Shown in pieces: positions 43,307 to 54,972 of a stretch of DNA of 64,000 bases. The notes under the pieces are model-generated. The model was not told the origin of the DNA. It saw nothing but the letters and a program-made list of their open reading frames with translations, and did no database searches. The translations under genes and the position numbers were made by a program. The stretch's first letter is position 1. Each line of letters begins with the position of its first letter. Origin of the DNA: Humulus lupulus (taxonomy: Eukaryota > Streptophyta > Magnoliopsida > Rosales > Cannabaceae); assembly GCF_963169125.1 (NCBI RefSeq), contig NC_084795.1, positions 191,306,214-191,370,213 of the forward strand, in the 5' to 3' direction.

Positions 43307-43997
43307 GATAGCTATTATTGTACGAGAACTCAATCAATGGGAGACACTTACTCCAAGATCCCCCAAAGTCCAACACACAGGCTCGTAACATATCCTCCAA
43401 TATCTGAATCGTCCTCTCAGACTGTCCATTTGTCTGAGGATGATAAGCGGTACTGAACCGTAGCTGTGTGCCCATTGCCATCTGCAGGCTCTCCCAAAAC
43501 TTGGAGGTGAAGGTGGGGTCCCTGTCGGATACTATCGACCTCGGAACCCCCTGAAGTCGAACAATTTCCTTCACTTAAAGCTCAGCATATTGCTCCACAG
43601 TATAAGTTGTTCTCGCAGGTAAAAAGTGGGCGGACTTAGTATACCTGTCTACAATCACCAACACCGAATCATGCTGACCCACGGTCTTCGGCAATCCAAC
43701 CACAAAGTCCATGGTGATATCCTCCCATTTCCACTCGGGAATCCCTAGAGGCTGCAATAACCCTGCTGGCCTCTGATGTTCAGCCTTGATCTGCTGACAA
43801 GTGAAGCACCAAGCCACATAGTCCACCACATCCCTCTTCATGCCTAACCACCAGTACAAAACTTTCAAGTCTTGGTACATCTTCGTAGTACCTGGGTGTA
43901 AAGAGTAGGGAGTGGTATGAGACTCATCCAGAATCTTTCGCCGAATATCTGGATCAATCGGAACACAAATCTGTCCCTTGTACTTCAATAAGCCCAT
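43307..43997 (-). pseudogene. Tekay-like integrase, zinc finger and catalytic core
   Basis: 43997-43575 holds the zinc-finger half (GTTKMYQDLKVLYWWLGMKR, CFTCQQIKAEHQRPAG) and the first catalytic Asp (WEDITMDFVVGLPKT). After a TAA at about 43573, 43574-43307 continues with [14 protein letters not shown] (second Asp), [17 protein letters not shown] (Glu) and [18 protein letters not shown]. The reading is then interrupted by the CACTA and resumes at 30459. Confidence 0.9.
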
Positions 43998-44072
43998 CTC
44001 TGAGATAGAGAAGTCCCTAATTGTTCCAGCTAGGACATTCTCTCTACATTCAACTAATTGGGGATCCCTTCC

Positions 44073-44612
44073 CTATGCTTCCTTAATCCTTTCAAGGAGC
44101 GTGGACTGAAGAGTAATGTTGGCTAACCTACCAACCACTAACTCTATACCTGCTCTTGCCATCTCCTCAGCTAGTTTGTCTGATACCTGCCTCGAACTAA
44201 ACAACTGTCCTGGGCCCTTCCGGCTCAATGCATCAGCCACCACATTAGCCTTCCCAGGATGATATAGGATTTCACAATCATAATCCTTTACCAACTCTAG
44301 CCACTGCCTTTGGCGCATATTCAAATATTTCTGAGTAAAGAAATACTTTAAACTCTTGTGATCTGTATATATCTCGCACCTTTCGCCATACAGGTAATGT
44401 ATCCAAACCTTAAGTGCGAATACCATTGCAGCCAACTCCAGATCATGCGCAGGATATCTCTGTTCATACTCTTTTAACTGCCTTGATGCATAAACTATTA
44501 CCTTCCCAGCTTGCGTCGGCACACATCCCAAACCCTGTCTAGAAGCGTCACAGTAAACCACAAACTTCTCATTGTCTATTGGCAGGCTCAACACTGGTGC
44601 AGTAATCAACTG
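44073..44612 (-). pseudogene. Tekay-like RNase H
   Basis: 178 codons open: [60 protein letters not shown] and [12 protein letters not shown]. Catalytic Asp and Glu residues are kept. It is bounded by a TGA at about 44612 and a TAG at about 44072. Both are consistent with C to T changes (CGA to TGA, CAG to TAG). Confidence 0.9.
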
Positions 44613-45470
44613 TCATTTCAACTCCTTGAAACTGTTCTCACACCGATTTGTCCACACATACTTGGTCTTCTTTCTTGTCAACTCTGTCAATGGAGTAGCA
44701 ATTCTGGAGAACCCCTCCACAAATCTTCGGTAGTACCCCGCCAATCCAAGAAAACTTCTGACTTCAGGAACACTGCTCGGTCTAGGCCAATCCCTCACCG
44801 CCTCTATCTTACTCGGGTCAACCAGTATCCCCTCCTTACTAACGATATGCCCTAGAAATGTAACTTGCGGTAACCAGAACTCGCACTTGCTAAACTTAGC
44901 ATATAACTTATGCTCCCTCAATCGCTGCAATACCAAGCGCAGATGATGCTCATGCTCTGTCTCTGACTGGGAGTATACCAGTATATCATCGATAAACACA
45001 ATCACAAACTTATCCAGGTAGTCCTTGAAAATTCTAATCATCATATCCATGAAAGCTACTGGGGCATTGGTTAATCCAAAGGACATAACCAGAAATTCAT
45101 AATGCCCGTACCTTGTCCGAAAAGAAGTCTTTGGTATGTCCTCCTCCTTAATCCTCAACTGATGATAGCCTGACCGGAGATCAATCTTAGAAAACACCGT
45201 ACTCCCATGTAGCTGATCAAATAAATCATCAATCCTAGGCAGTGGATACTTATTCTTAATGGTCAGCTTATTCAACTACCTGTAATCAATGCACATCCTA
45301 AGTGACCCATCCTTCTTCTTAACAAATAGTACTGGAGCTCCCCATGGTGAGAAACTCGGTCTAATGAACCCCAAATCAATTAGCTCCTGTAACTGAATCT
45401 TCAACTCTTTTAACTCTGTCGGAGCCATTCTATAGGGTGCCCTGGAAACTGGCTCCACCCCCGGTGCTAA
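44613..45470 (-). pseudogene. Tekay-like reverse transcriptase
   Basis: 45458-45276 starts the RT ([40 protein letters not shown]). It is followed by a TAG where the related sequence has Gln, just before [20 protein letters not shown]. 45275-44613 holds [20 protein letters not shown], the catalytic [13 protein letters not shown] and [20 protein letters not shown], ending in the connection. All catalytic Asp residues are kept. Confidence 0.92.
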
Positions 45471-46049
45471 CTATATGAAGAACTCAATCTCTCGCTGTGG
45501 CGGCAACCCCGGCAAGTCCGCCGGAAATAAGTCAGGAAACTCACATACCAATCTGGTTTCATTCGGTCCCACTGTCACCACCTTAGAGGTATCTACAACA
45601 CTCGCTAGGAATCCTGTGCAACCTTCCTGCATCAGGTCACTAGCCTTAAGTACTGAGATCATAGGCACTCGCGGTCCATTCACTGTCCCCACAAACACAA
45701 AAGGTACCTCGCCTTCTGGTTCAAAAATCACCATCCTCCGCTTGCAATCAATCGTTGCTCCATACCTCGTTAACCAATCCATCCCTAATATCATATCAAA
45801 GTCATCCATGTCTAATTCAACTAGATCAACAAACAATTATCTACCATCTATCTCTACTGGTAATGCTCTAACCCACCTCCTAGAGACTACCAGTTCCCCT
45901 ATTGGCAACAAAGTCTGAAAACCCCTAGCATACACAATACTAGGTCTACAAAGCTGGTCTATCACCCTAGTAGATACAAATGAGTGGGTAGCCCCTGAAT
46001 CAATCAATGCAGTATACAAGGAACCAGCGCTTGAGATCTGACCTGTCAC
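45471..46049 (-). pseudogene. Tekay-like aspartic protease
   Basis: 46049-45837 holds LYTALIDSGATHSFVSTRVI with the active-site DSG. After a TAA at about 45839, 45836-45471 reads FDMILGMDWLTRYGATIDCK, then SDLMQEGCTGFLASVVDTSK and CEFPDLFPADLPGLPPQREI, leading to RT. A TAG ends it at about 45473. Confidence 0.9.
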
Positions 46050-47098
46050 AACTGAGGGACTAGCCTCCGCCTCAGTCTAAGTCAATGTGAATACCCTGGC
46101 AGGAGCGAGACTGTCTCCCTGCTTTGGCTCTTCTTTCTTAGCTTATGGGAAGTCCTTCTTCAGATGGTTGGCACTCCCACAGATAAAACATGCTCTAATC
46201 TGCACTCACCCTGATGTCGTCGCCTGCACCGAGGACACACTGGAAAACTCCTCCAGTTGTCACCTCCGCCCTAACGACCACCAATAAAACCTCGTACCCT
46301 CCTATTAGAACTAGGAGGAGAAAATGAATATAGAACCCTTCTTTTCGGCTCACTGGGGCCACTGCCCCGACTAGACCCAACAAAAGGAGGCACCGTCCTC
46401 CTGGCATCACGCCGAACAGCGCTGTGCTTCCATATCTGATCCTCAGCCCTCTCTGCAGTAAGGGCCTTATCCACTACTTGAGCATAAGTAGTAGTCTCTG
46501 GAATCAACGTAATATTCACATCATGGGCGATCATCACATTCAACCCTCATATGAATCTATCTTTCCTGGCCGCATCTGTCGGCACTAAGTCTGGCGCAAA
46601 CTTCGCCAGTCTGTCAAATCTCAGGGCATACTCAGTAACTGATAACCTATTCTGAGTCAGGTTGATAAACTCATCAACCTTCGCAGCTTGAACTGCTACG
46701 CTGTAGTATTTCTCATTAAAGATACTCTTAAATTCTTCCTAGGTCATAACTGTAACATTCCTCTGCTGACTCAGTACATCCCACCAGATGCGGGCATCCT
46801 CCCTAAGCATGTAGCTAGCACAAGCTACCCTTTCATTTCCTTCGACCCTCATAAAGTCTAAGATCAAGGAAATCATATTCATCCACTGATCTGTCCACAG
46901 TAGGTCCGATCCACCCTCAAAGGTAGGAGGTTGTTGCTTTCTGAATCTTTCATACAAGGGTTCCCACCTGTTCTCAATCACAGGCTGAACCGGCACTGGC
47001 ACCACATTCTGCTGAATTGGTAACCCTCTAACCTTTGAAGGGGCATGTTTCCTCATCTGACGAAGTTCTTCCTCTGTTCTCTGCAATCTAGCCTCCAT
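46050..47098 (-). pseudogene. Tekay-like gag
   Basis: The N-terminal part 47098-46739 reads EARLQRTEEELRQMRKHAPS, FRKQQPPTFEGGSDLLWTDQ and RVACASYMLREDARIWWDVL, typical of the Retrotrans_gag fold. After a TAG at about 46741 the homology continues to 46271 (ITLIPETTTYAQVVDKALTA). A zinc-knuckle-like stretch near 46190 (CFICGSANHLKK) follows. Several stops break it. Confidence 0.85.
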
Positions 47099-47518
47099 TT
47101 TGGCTAATATCTATTGCCAGTTCTGTGGGGCAGGTGGAGGGTCCTAACCCTGATTGTCATCCTCGGCCCGACTGCTGCGGAGTCTAGATGATTGTCGAGG
47201 CAATACAACTATATGCTTGCAATAAGTGACACCGCTCATCAGGCATGAAAACAAGATCCAATTCCACCTCTCAATCACAATAACAAACCAAGATCAACAA
47301 TCCAAATAACATGCAGATAGCATAAAGCACACAACGGGCCTTGCCCTGACATCATGCATATGTTATTTCACTCATCATGCTCTTTATAAACTAAGTAGGC
47401 AAATAAGGCATTCAAACACATATTCAATCATATTAATCAACCATACCAATCAAGCCTAAGTCGATCTTTTCAATGGAAGCTACATGTTCGATCAATCTCC
47501 AGAACCAATAAACCTTGG

Positions 47519-47535
47519 CTCGCTCTGATACCAAG
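47519..47535 (-). promoter_or_regulatory. Initiator-Met tRNA primer binding site of the Tekay-like element
   Basis: The minus strand reads TTGGTATCAGAGCGAGC just inside the 5' LTR (TG at 47537). TGGTATCAGAGC is the standard complement of the plant initiator Met tRNA 3' end. Confidence 0.95.
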
Positions 47536-47536
47536 T

Positions 47537-49885
47537 TGTAACGCCCTACTACCTTATAGCCATTACTAAGTGAGTTTAAAATGTGCAATTAACTCGCTGA
47601 GCGAGGTTTTTAGAACAAATGTGTGATTAAGCAAAAAGTCAAGGCTATAATCTTTGAAAGTAATCTATTCCATTAAAAGTTCCAAGAGTTTAACATTCGG
47701 AATCCCAAAACGAGGTTTGTAAAATATTTAAAATTCAAAATAGGTTTTCAGATGACTAATTATCAAAGCAGTCGAGCAGGCCAAACATGTACGCGCCGCC
47801 CCCACGCTCTCCGTACTCATGGCTGGTTGACTTTCTCCTTGCCTTTACCTGCAACACAAAGCACCCGTGAGCTGAAGCCCAGCAAGAAAACCCACATAGC
47901 ACATAACATACGCATAACATATAACCATTATGTCAGATAATCCACAGATAAACAAATAGTCTATAAGATTTAAGCACATATACGGCCATGCTGTCCCAGA
48001 AGCGTTACCGAAGCCTGGGTTCTCGATCCACACTGTAAGGATATCCCATGTATCCATTGAGATCTCACCCTAACCATAAGCACTCCACGTCCTAAGTGAT
48101 ATTCCCGGCCCCACTGCCGTTCTTGGCCTTCGCCGTTCTCGGCTCCTTGCCGTTCCCGGCTCCTTTGCCGTTCATTCTACTATAACCACATGTAGCCTTC
48201 TCAAACAACATACGAACATATAATAATTCAATCAAGGATACATCCTAATAATAAAACAATCTAGGGACATGACCTAAAACAAAACTATGGGCCCATGCCC
48301 TGCTCTACGGGTGCTAAAGTTTTCTTACCTGTATCCCGAGCTTCACAATGCACAAAGTCACGAGCACGGTCCTATATCGCGAGCCTCTCCGAAGACCTAG
48401 TCACAACACATATAAAACATCCTTTAATACTAACCAATCCAAAACTACTTCCCGGGACCAATCCCACACTCTTGGAATCCCCAAATTCCTAAAACAATGC
48501 ATCGGAAACATCCCCCGAGCCCCCGGAGCGAAAGCCCAAAAATGAAAAATTCCTTGTTCTGAAAATAGCCTAGCGCCGCAGCGCTGCCCTTGAGGGCCGC
48601 GGCGCCCAGAAAGTCAGAAAGTATCCCCCAGCTCAGAAGCAGCCTCGCGCCGCGGTACCAAAGAACAGGGCCGCGACGCCCCTTCGCGAACCCAGAGATC
48701 TGGGTTTCCCTTGCGTTTTTCCCGAGCCAAAACACCTCCAACATAACCCAAACACATACCTAAACCCCAAAACCAATTTAAAACCCCAAATGAACCATTA
48801 TACAACCTATAAACACCAACAACAAACTCAAACATACAATCACACCCAAAATCCACCCTTGGGTTCCAAATTTCAGAAGCTTAAATCATGGCTTCTAGAA
48901 CATAACCCAGAGCTTGAAAACTATACACCATGCCTCTAAAATCTTAAACCACATCAGGTACGAAAATTTAAACATGTTAAAACTCTTACGTTAGTCAAAA
49001 ACTTAGCTTGAATTCTCCTCAATCCTAGCTTCAAGCCACCTTCCTTTTGATTATCCAAACTGAATTTTCAAATAAAACCAGCCATCCTATCTTTAAATTT
49101 CCACACTTAATCTCTAAAAATCAACCTTAAGCTCAAGAAAAAGTAGAGCATAATCCTTTCCTCTTGAATTTGACCTTGGTTGTCTCCAATCCCTCTTGAA
49201 TTTCCTCCTAGGTCTCATGTTTCAGCCTTCCTTCTTGCTTCCCTTTCTTTCTAGCCTTTTCTTCAATTTCAGCATAAACCAAAATATTAAAGTGTTGAAC
49301 GTGAACCATCTTTCCTTCAGCTGAAACTTATCTACCCTTAGCCAAATGACCATTCTACCCTTCCATAAAAATTCTTTCCTAACTAAACCTCAAGGACACT
49401 TTTGTCATTTCATCTCTGTTACTATTCTACCATTTTCCCATCACAACTTGTTACTCTCAGCAGTTACTAATGGTTACTCAAGTTACTCTATCACCAATAA
49501 CCATTAACCCCTAATTCTCAACTCAACTTAAGAAATTCCCAAAGTACCCCTAGGCTCCTCCCGAGCCATGTATAAAATCCCATTGTGACTTTTAAGTTAA
49601 CTAGCTCCCTAGGACCATCTCGGCACGTGCATCACATTAATATCACCACAATCACGTGGTACAAATCACATAATACAATTATCACATTTATGCCCTCAGC
49701 GGGCTAAAATTACATATTTACCCCTAACATACAAACGGGGCCCACATGCATATTTATACCACCTAAACATGCATTCTAATCACATATTCATTCAAATTCA
49801 CATATATTATCATGTTAATTCACTTATTGCCCTCCAGGCACACTAATCAAGGTCCTAAACCTTATTAGCAACTTGGGGTGTTACA
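47537..49885 (-). repeat. Tekay-like 5' LTR
   Basis: 2,349 bp from TGTAACG to TTACA. It is the twin of 27385-29792 and ends at the ATGGG duplication (49886-49890). Confidence 0.95.
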
Positions 49886-49890
49886 ATGGG

Positions 49891-51430
49891 TATGTCTGAA
49901 AGGGATCTTTGGCTCGCAACCATGTACCAGGAAATTGAGTCTAACTACTCTAAATTTGTTTGAGAACTTATAGATGCGCCATTAGACTTTAGGCTCATGG
50001 GGTGCAAGTGGACTATAAGAAGAAGAGATGAGCTGATGGAAAGGTCGAGACATTTAAAACTCTACTCCCGGCAGGGAGAGAATGTTGACTTAGAGAAAAC
50101 TTTTTCTCCATTATCAATGTTAAAATTTATTTTCTTTTATCCATATCCGCAACTGTTGATTAAGAGATAAGGAAAATGAACATCATAGAAGAATTTTAAT
50201 GGCTATCTTGATGAGACCATTAACATTGATCAATAAGAAGTATTTAAAGTGGCTGGATAGGAAAGTCGACAAGCTGAATAGGTCAATCAATGGACTTAAA
50301 CAAGCTTCATGTTCTTGGAACTTAAGGATTCATGGAAACATTAAGACCTTGGATTTGAATAAAATGTAGTTGAGCCTTGTCTTTAACCAGCTTGAGGAAA
50401 AAGACATTGTGGTGATCTTAATCCTTTATGTAGATGATATCTTACTCATTCGAAACAATGTCAAGAAATTATCAGACATAAAGAATTGGCTGGAAATGAA
50501 TTTTTAGATTTTTTTTATAACAAGTCGTGTTCATGGTATCCAGATCATCAGGGATAAAATGAACTAAATTTTGGATCTAACTCGAGTGGCCTACTTAGGT
50601 GAGGTGCTTGGGGGTTACTCTATAACAAATTCTGAGGAAAGATGTTTAGAGTATTGACATGGAATTTATTTCTCTAAGTTGCAGTCTCCATGGACTCCTC
50701 AAGAGAAAGAAAAAGATGGAAACAAATTCCTTATGCATTTGCAATTTGAAGTCTATTGCATGCTATGTTGTGCGTTATAAGCGGAGATCTGCTATGCAGT
50801 GGGAGTGGTGAGCAAGTGCCAGTGAAACCTTGGAAATGAACATTAGATAGCGGTTGGTATCTTAGACGGACTAGAGACTATATTTTAGTCTATTCTAGTG
50901 GATTTTTGAACTAGTTAGGCTACACAGATTCAGAGTTTAGACAGATGTTGATGATAGGAAGTCTACTTTTGAAAAAGGTGTTTACTCTTGGGGGTGGAGC
51001 AATGATTTGGAGAAGCGATAGGTTATTTTCCATCTCAGTACCTGTGATTTGGAGAAGCATTAGGATACCTGCCGTTTCAGATTCCACCTAGGAGGCTGAG
51101 AACATAGTTGTATTTGTGGTGGCTAAGGAAATAGTCAGGCTGAGGAAGTTATTTCAGGATCTCGGTGTTCTAACAAAAATGTATAAACCCCTCATTTTCT
51201 CTAGTGACAATAATGAGGCAATAGCGAATTCGAAAGAACGTTGATGCCACAAAAGAGCAAGGCATAGAGAGAAAATACCACATTATCGGGGATGTGTTGC
51301 GAAGGAGTGATGTGAAGGTGATGAACATAGCATTGGAAGAAAATTTTTCATATCCCTTTACAAAGATATAAGCAGATAGCATAATTGTTAAGCATGTAGA
51401 ATGAATGGTTTTGAGAAACATGTCCTAATT
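49891..51430 (+). pseudogene. Copia reverse transcriptase and RNase H
   Basis: The copia frame cut at 27379 resumes here (MSERDLWLATMYQEIES). The RT has LNRSINGLKQASCSW at about 50275 and the catalytic LYVDDILLI at about 50425. RNase H traces are DSTxEAENIVVFVVAKEIV near 51085 and SDNNEAIANSKER near 51200. GIERKYHIIGDVLRRSDVKV and ALEENFSYPFTK form the C-terminal end. Many stops and frameshifts mark it as the oldest element of the nest. Confidence 0.85.
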
Positions 51431-51808
51431 TATTTGAAAATGGTGCGAATACATAGGAACAATTTTAAAATATGATTTATACTACTTGGCCTTAGTTAAA
51501 TGATATTTAAGAGGCTCCTAATTTTATAAATTTACTAAAATTATTAAATTTTTATTATATTATTTTTAATTTTAAAGAAATATTTTTAGATAATTTTACA
51601 ATTCATGAAACAAAATTAAATTTATTACACTTTTAATACATCAAAACTTATTTATAGTTTTTAACGCGTATTCATTTTAATGCTCAATTTTTATAATACA
51701 TTTTAAAAAAAATTTATAAGGCTTACAACACATAATTTTAGTGGTAGCTTTGATGATTTCCCATATTTATCACAATATTAAATTTTCAATTTATTTAAAT
51801 AGATTATG
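51431..51808 (+). other. Copia 3' untranslated region
   Basis: AT-rich, with no coding signal. It ends at the copia 3' LTR. Confidence 0.5.
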
Positions 51809-52381
51809 TGTTGGGTTTTATGCCCTTATAAAAACATGTGAGACATGTAAAGCGATTTTATATTGTCAATAAAAGTAGTAGAAATTATTTAGTTTGACAA
51901 TCGTTTTGCTTGCTTGTTTTATTACATGATTATTGGAATAATACAAACATTTATAAAATTTCACACATATAAATAGTTACAATTATAGTGATTAGGTCAC
52001 AGTGGATTATGATTGTATTTATATGTTCACAAGAACGAGTCCTAAGATTATGTTAGTACGTTGGATTTTCACTGATCTGGTAATCTTTTATATGATCTAC
52101 CTACGCATTCGGGGTGTGATGTCTTATCCAAGACATTGATCAAGTAGATAAGATCAGATGTATATGGGTACATTGGAGTAGGACCGATATTGATTATTGA
52201 TAGAAAAATAAGTGTCGTTGTTATTGAATCTAATCAATGTCACAGCATTAACCATAGGTCAAGTTGATCTTAATTCTGAGTGATAATATTTTCCTAATAA
52301 TATTATTTGAATCTTTTGACTTGTTCATTACCAGCTTACCCTACGATCTCACCCATACATACTTCTTTGAGATTTAGTATC
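51809..52381 (+). repeat. Copia 3' LTR, cut by Tat-B
   Basis: It begins TGTTGGGTTTTATGCCC, a common start of plant copia LTRs, 0.4 kb after the RNase H end. It is interrupted at 52382 by the Tat-B LTR, and its remaining part would lie beyond the window. No matching 5' LTR was found near 20000-22000. Confidence 0.75.
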
Positions 52382-53847
52382 TGTTGATGGTGAGAACTCG
52401 TCAACGAAGTTAAGTAAGAAAAATCATAGTATAGAGCTTATCAATGAAGAACTTCAAAAATCTAAATAGAAACTTAGAGAATAGTTGCAGAAAGAAAATG
52501 GTAAAAAGAACTTGTATTTCTTGTAGTATGATGCTACAATGTTTTTTCCAACCCCCTTCCACGAGGAAGTGGGATTCCTATTATCATGGGCTCTAATGGC
52601 CCCTGATACATTGTAGTACAGGGGACCAGATAGTACACAAGTACACTCTTAGGAGAGTGGTCTCAGGGGTAGTGGTGTTGGCTCCTGTACAAGGTCAGAT
52701 TCCGTGGGGATGTCTCCACTACTTATTTGGTACAAGTGTCAGAGGAATGGCACTAGGCGTAGGGTACTGGTGGTGGTGTCGACTCTGACACTCCCACTAC
52801 TTGTCTGACATGAGTATTTGGATCAAACATACAGGGTCTTACAGGTCGTACCCCGTATGAGCTTCGTACTTGTACGATCTTTTTGAATTATATTTGTTCT
52901 TTTACCTCTAAACGTTGGAGTTTCCGCAGGTCCTCATAGGAGACACCATCTTAAGGTGCAGAGCGCGAGATACCTGATGCATGTATGGGTCGCGGCGCGA
53001 GACAGGGTTCTTGGGCCCTTGGCGCAAGATGTGCTCCTCTTCGCGAGACGCTCCAAAACACCTCAAGGCCTCCCCTGAGATGCAGGTGATAGACGTGCGA
53101 GACGCCACTACCAGCAAAGAGCCTGTTGGCGCGCGAGACATTCGTGGGCGTCTGAAGGCATCCCTGCTGAGGCCCTGGTGGCACGGCCAAGGCCAGTCAA
53201 GGCCGTCTGGGATGCCATGGGTGCGCGAGGCGCTGGCTTGGGCGCGGCGGGGCCATCCTTCGCGAGGCCTTGGTGACACGGCTGAGGTGAGGCAGGGCTA
53301 TCTGGGATGTCACAGACGCTCGAGGTGACACGGCCGAGGTGACACAGCCGAGGTGAGGTGTGCTTAGCTACGCGAGGCCCTTCACAAGGCCCTGGTGGCA
53401 CGAACAAGGCAAGGCGGAGCCATCCTTTGCGAGGCCCTGGTGACACGGCCGAGACGAGGCAAGGCCGTCTGGGATGCCACAAGCACGTGAGGCGCTGGCC
53501 TGGGCGAGGTGTGCCCAGCTGCGCGAGGCCCTTCGTGAGGCCCTGGTGGCACGGCCGAGGCAAGGCGGGGCCATCCTTCGCGAGGCCCTGATGACGTGGC
53601 CAAGACGAGGCAAGGCCGTCTGGGATGCCACGAGCGCGCAAGGCGCTGGCCTGGGCGAGGCGGGGCCATCCTTCGCGAGGCCCTTGTGACACGGCCGAGG
53701 CGAGGTAAGGCCATCTGGGATGCCATGGGCGCACGGGGTGCTGGCCTGGGCATGATGTGCCCAGCTGCCCAAGGACCTTTTCTGCGGCAGAGACCCAAAT
53801 GTGCTTGTTTTGGACCTATCACAAGTGTGGAATTTTGAGCATCCACA
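52382..53847 (-). repeat. Tat-B 3' LTR
   Basis: It starts TGTTGATGGTGAGAACTCGTC and ends GAGCATCCACA, about 1,466 bp, twice the Tat-A size. The extra length is largely a GC-rich array (53150-53770). The right end is set by the adjacent polypurine tract and by comparison with Tat-A, since the partner LTR is not in the window. Confidence 0.75.
53150..53770. repeat. GC-rich tandem repeat array inside the Tat-B LTR
   Basis: Units built from GGGGCCATCCTTCGCGAGGC, CTGGTGACACGGCCGAG and GTCTGGGATGCCA recur (the last at about 53205, 53308, 53468, 53619 and 53709). Spacing is uneven, about 90-160 bp, so this is a higher-order mixture and not a simple array. It is strongly GC- and CpG-rich compared with the AT-rich surroundings. 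Long open frames on both strands here are a by-product of the repeat. Confidence 0.85.
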
Positions 53848-53863
53848 CTAGCCCCCCAGTCTA
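53848..53863 (-). promoter_or_regulatory. Polypurine tract of Tat-B
   Basis: The minus strand reads GACTGGGGGGCTAG directly before the LTR. Confidence 0.65.
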
Positions 53864-53908
53864 GGAGAGGACCTTTAGGTGCTCTAGTAGACTCTTCTCT
53901 TTGATTCT

Positions 53909-53916
53909 TATAAATA
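53909..53916 (+). promoter_or_regulatory. TATA box before the Tat-B extra ORF
   Basis: TATAAATA on the plus strand, 60 bp outside the LTR, in the same position as the TATA boxes of Tat-A and Tat-C. The surrounding sequence is different. Confidence 0.5.
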
Positions 53917-53947
53917 GGCCTTCATGCCTAGCCTATTATTTACACCT

Positions 53948-54025
53948 TACCTCTTTAGCTTAGTGGTTTTGGGATCCTTACTCCTTTCAAGAGGTGAGGG
54001 GTTCAATCCCCCAAAACCTCATTTT
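53948..54025 (+). other. tRNA-like sequence with Pol III A and B box motifs
   Basis: TAGCTTAGTGG resembles an A box and, 35 bp later, GGTTCAATCCC a B box, with a GGGG...CCCC T-arm stem. The acceptor arms do not pair well, so this is not a functional tRNA gene. It may be a tRNA-derived remnant. Confidence 0.35.
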
Positions 54026-54465
54026 TGTTATCTTTTCCCTTCTTTTTCCATTTTTTTATACATATATATTTGAGTTCATTTCTTGTATGTCTATATCCAT
54101 GTAGGAATTTGAGGACTAAAACACCCTTTTCCTTTGTTTTTGCAGACGCGTACTTTCGACCACTTGCATCTGTTTGAACGTGACGATGCTTTCGGCCCCC
54201 GACCTCCTTTTGACCACGACAGTACCCAATTTTACTTGCTTGAGGTATACTTTCTTTCTCCCTTATGTTTATTGGGTCCAAATTAGCAACACTCGGGAGG
54301 GGGTATTTTGGCCTGAGCTTGTCGTGAGTTAACCCAGTTGCATGCCCTTATTCATACCCTGTAGTGGGTTATTTAGACCACTTGTACCTAGAGGTTTTGA
54401 GCCCATTCCTTTGTGTTTGGTAGTAATCCTCTCATTTATACGTGAACCCTTTTTGCTTTCAGGAC

Positions 54466-54925
54466 GAGGTCTCATGGCATGTGAAGGTCCATTCGACATT
54501 CCTCCTAGGGTCGAGTTTGTTGACTTGTCTTCTAACTCAGAGTCCCTCGAGGACAATCCTCACTAGGACTACGACACCTTAAGGCAGGCCCGTATTCGTC
54601 ATCTTGAGCATATGGCTGAGCTTAGGTATAAAATTTGGGTGGTAGAGAGTGAAATAGACTCGGTCTTCAGGGGAGATGGAGTATCTTTCCCCCTTGAACT
54701 TATCGACCATGTAGCGAGCCTTAGGGTGACCGTTTTAGACTTGCAGATGGAGTTAGAGTTTATGGAGGGAAATCTCCCGCCTGAGCCTCCTACCCCGTTT
54801 TTCCCTAATGATCGTCACGGGGCCGTCCCATCTTCTCCTCAACCCTTATTCTCGATCTACCCTTGCATAGCACTTTCACACCTGGTGCCTTGATGGAAGA
54901 CCCTTTCTAGGAGGAAAAAATGGAG
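54466..54925 (+). pseudogene. Tat-B extra ORF, N-terminal exon
   Basis: After the acceptor GCTTTCAG the ATG at 54474 starts MACEGPFDIPPRVEFVDLSS. An in-frame TAG at 54564 interrupts it, and the same frame continues with TLRQARIRHLEHMAELRYKI, LIDHVASLRVTVLDLQMELE and a Pro-rich end (stop 54893). No known domain; Leu- and Glu-rich, partly coiled coil. It belongs to the multi-exon gene that continues at 54973. Confidence 0.55.
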
Positions 54926-54972
54926 GGTAAAGTGCCCTGTTTCCACCTCACCTATTTCTTTTGGTTTTGTAG

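Larger units (their letters stand above)
27385..49885 (-). mobile_element. Tekay/Del-like chromovirus, 9.7 kb, opened by a CACTA insertion
   Basis: Complete minus-strand element with 2.4-kb LTRs, a perfect 5-bp TSD, an initiator-Met tRNA primer site, gag, protease, RT, RNase H and integrase. A CACTA transposon sits inside the integrase (30463-43303). Without it the element is about 9.66 kb. Pol has at least six in-frame stops. Assignment to the Tekay/Del group rests on LTR length, the primer site and the integrase C-terminal region that resembles a chromodomain; it is an inference. Confidence 0.9.

Noticed and set aside
52908..53846. Long open frames on both strands (up to 208 codons)
   Set aside because: They lie in the GC-rich repeat array of the Tat-B LTR. 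The open frames come from the repeat composition, and the predicted proteins are low-complexity Arg/Pro/Ala.
53948..54025. A true tRNA gene
   Set aside because: A and B boxes are visible, but the acceptor arms do not pair and no clear anticodon arm is formed.
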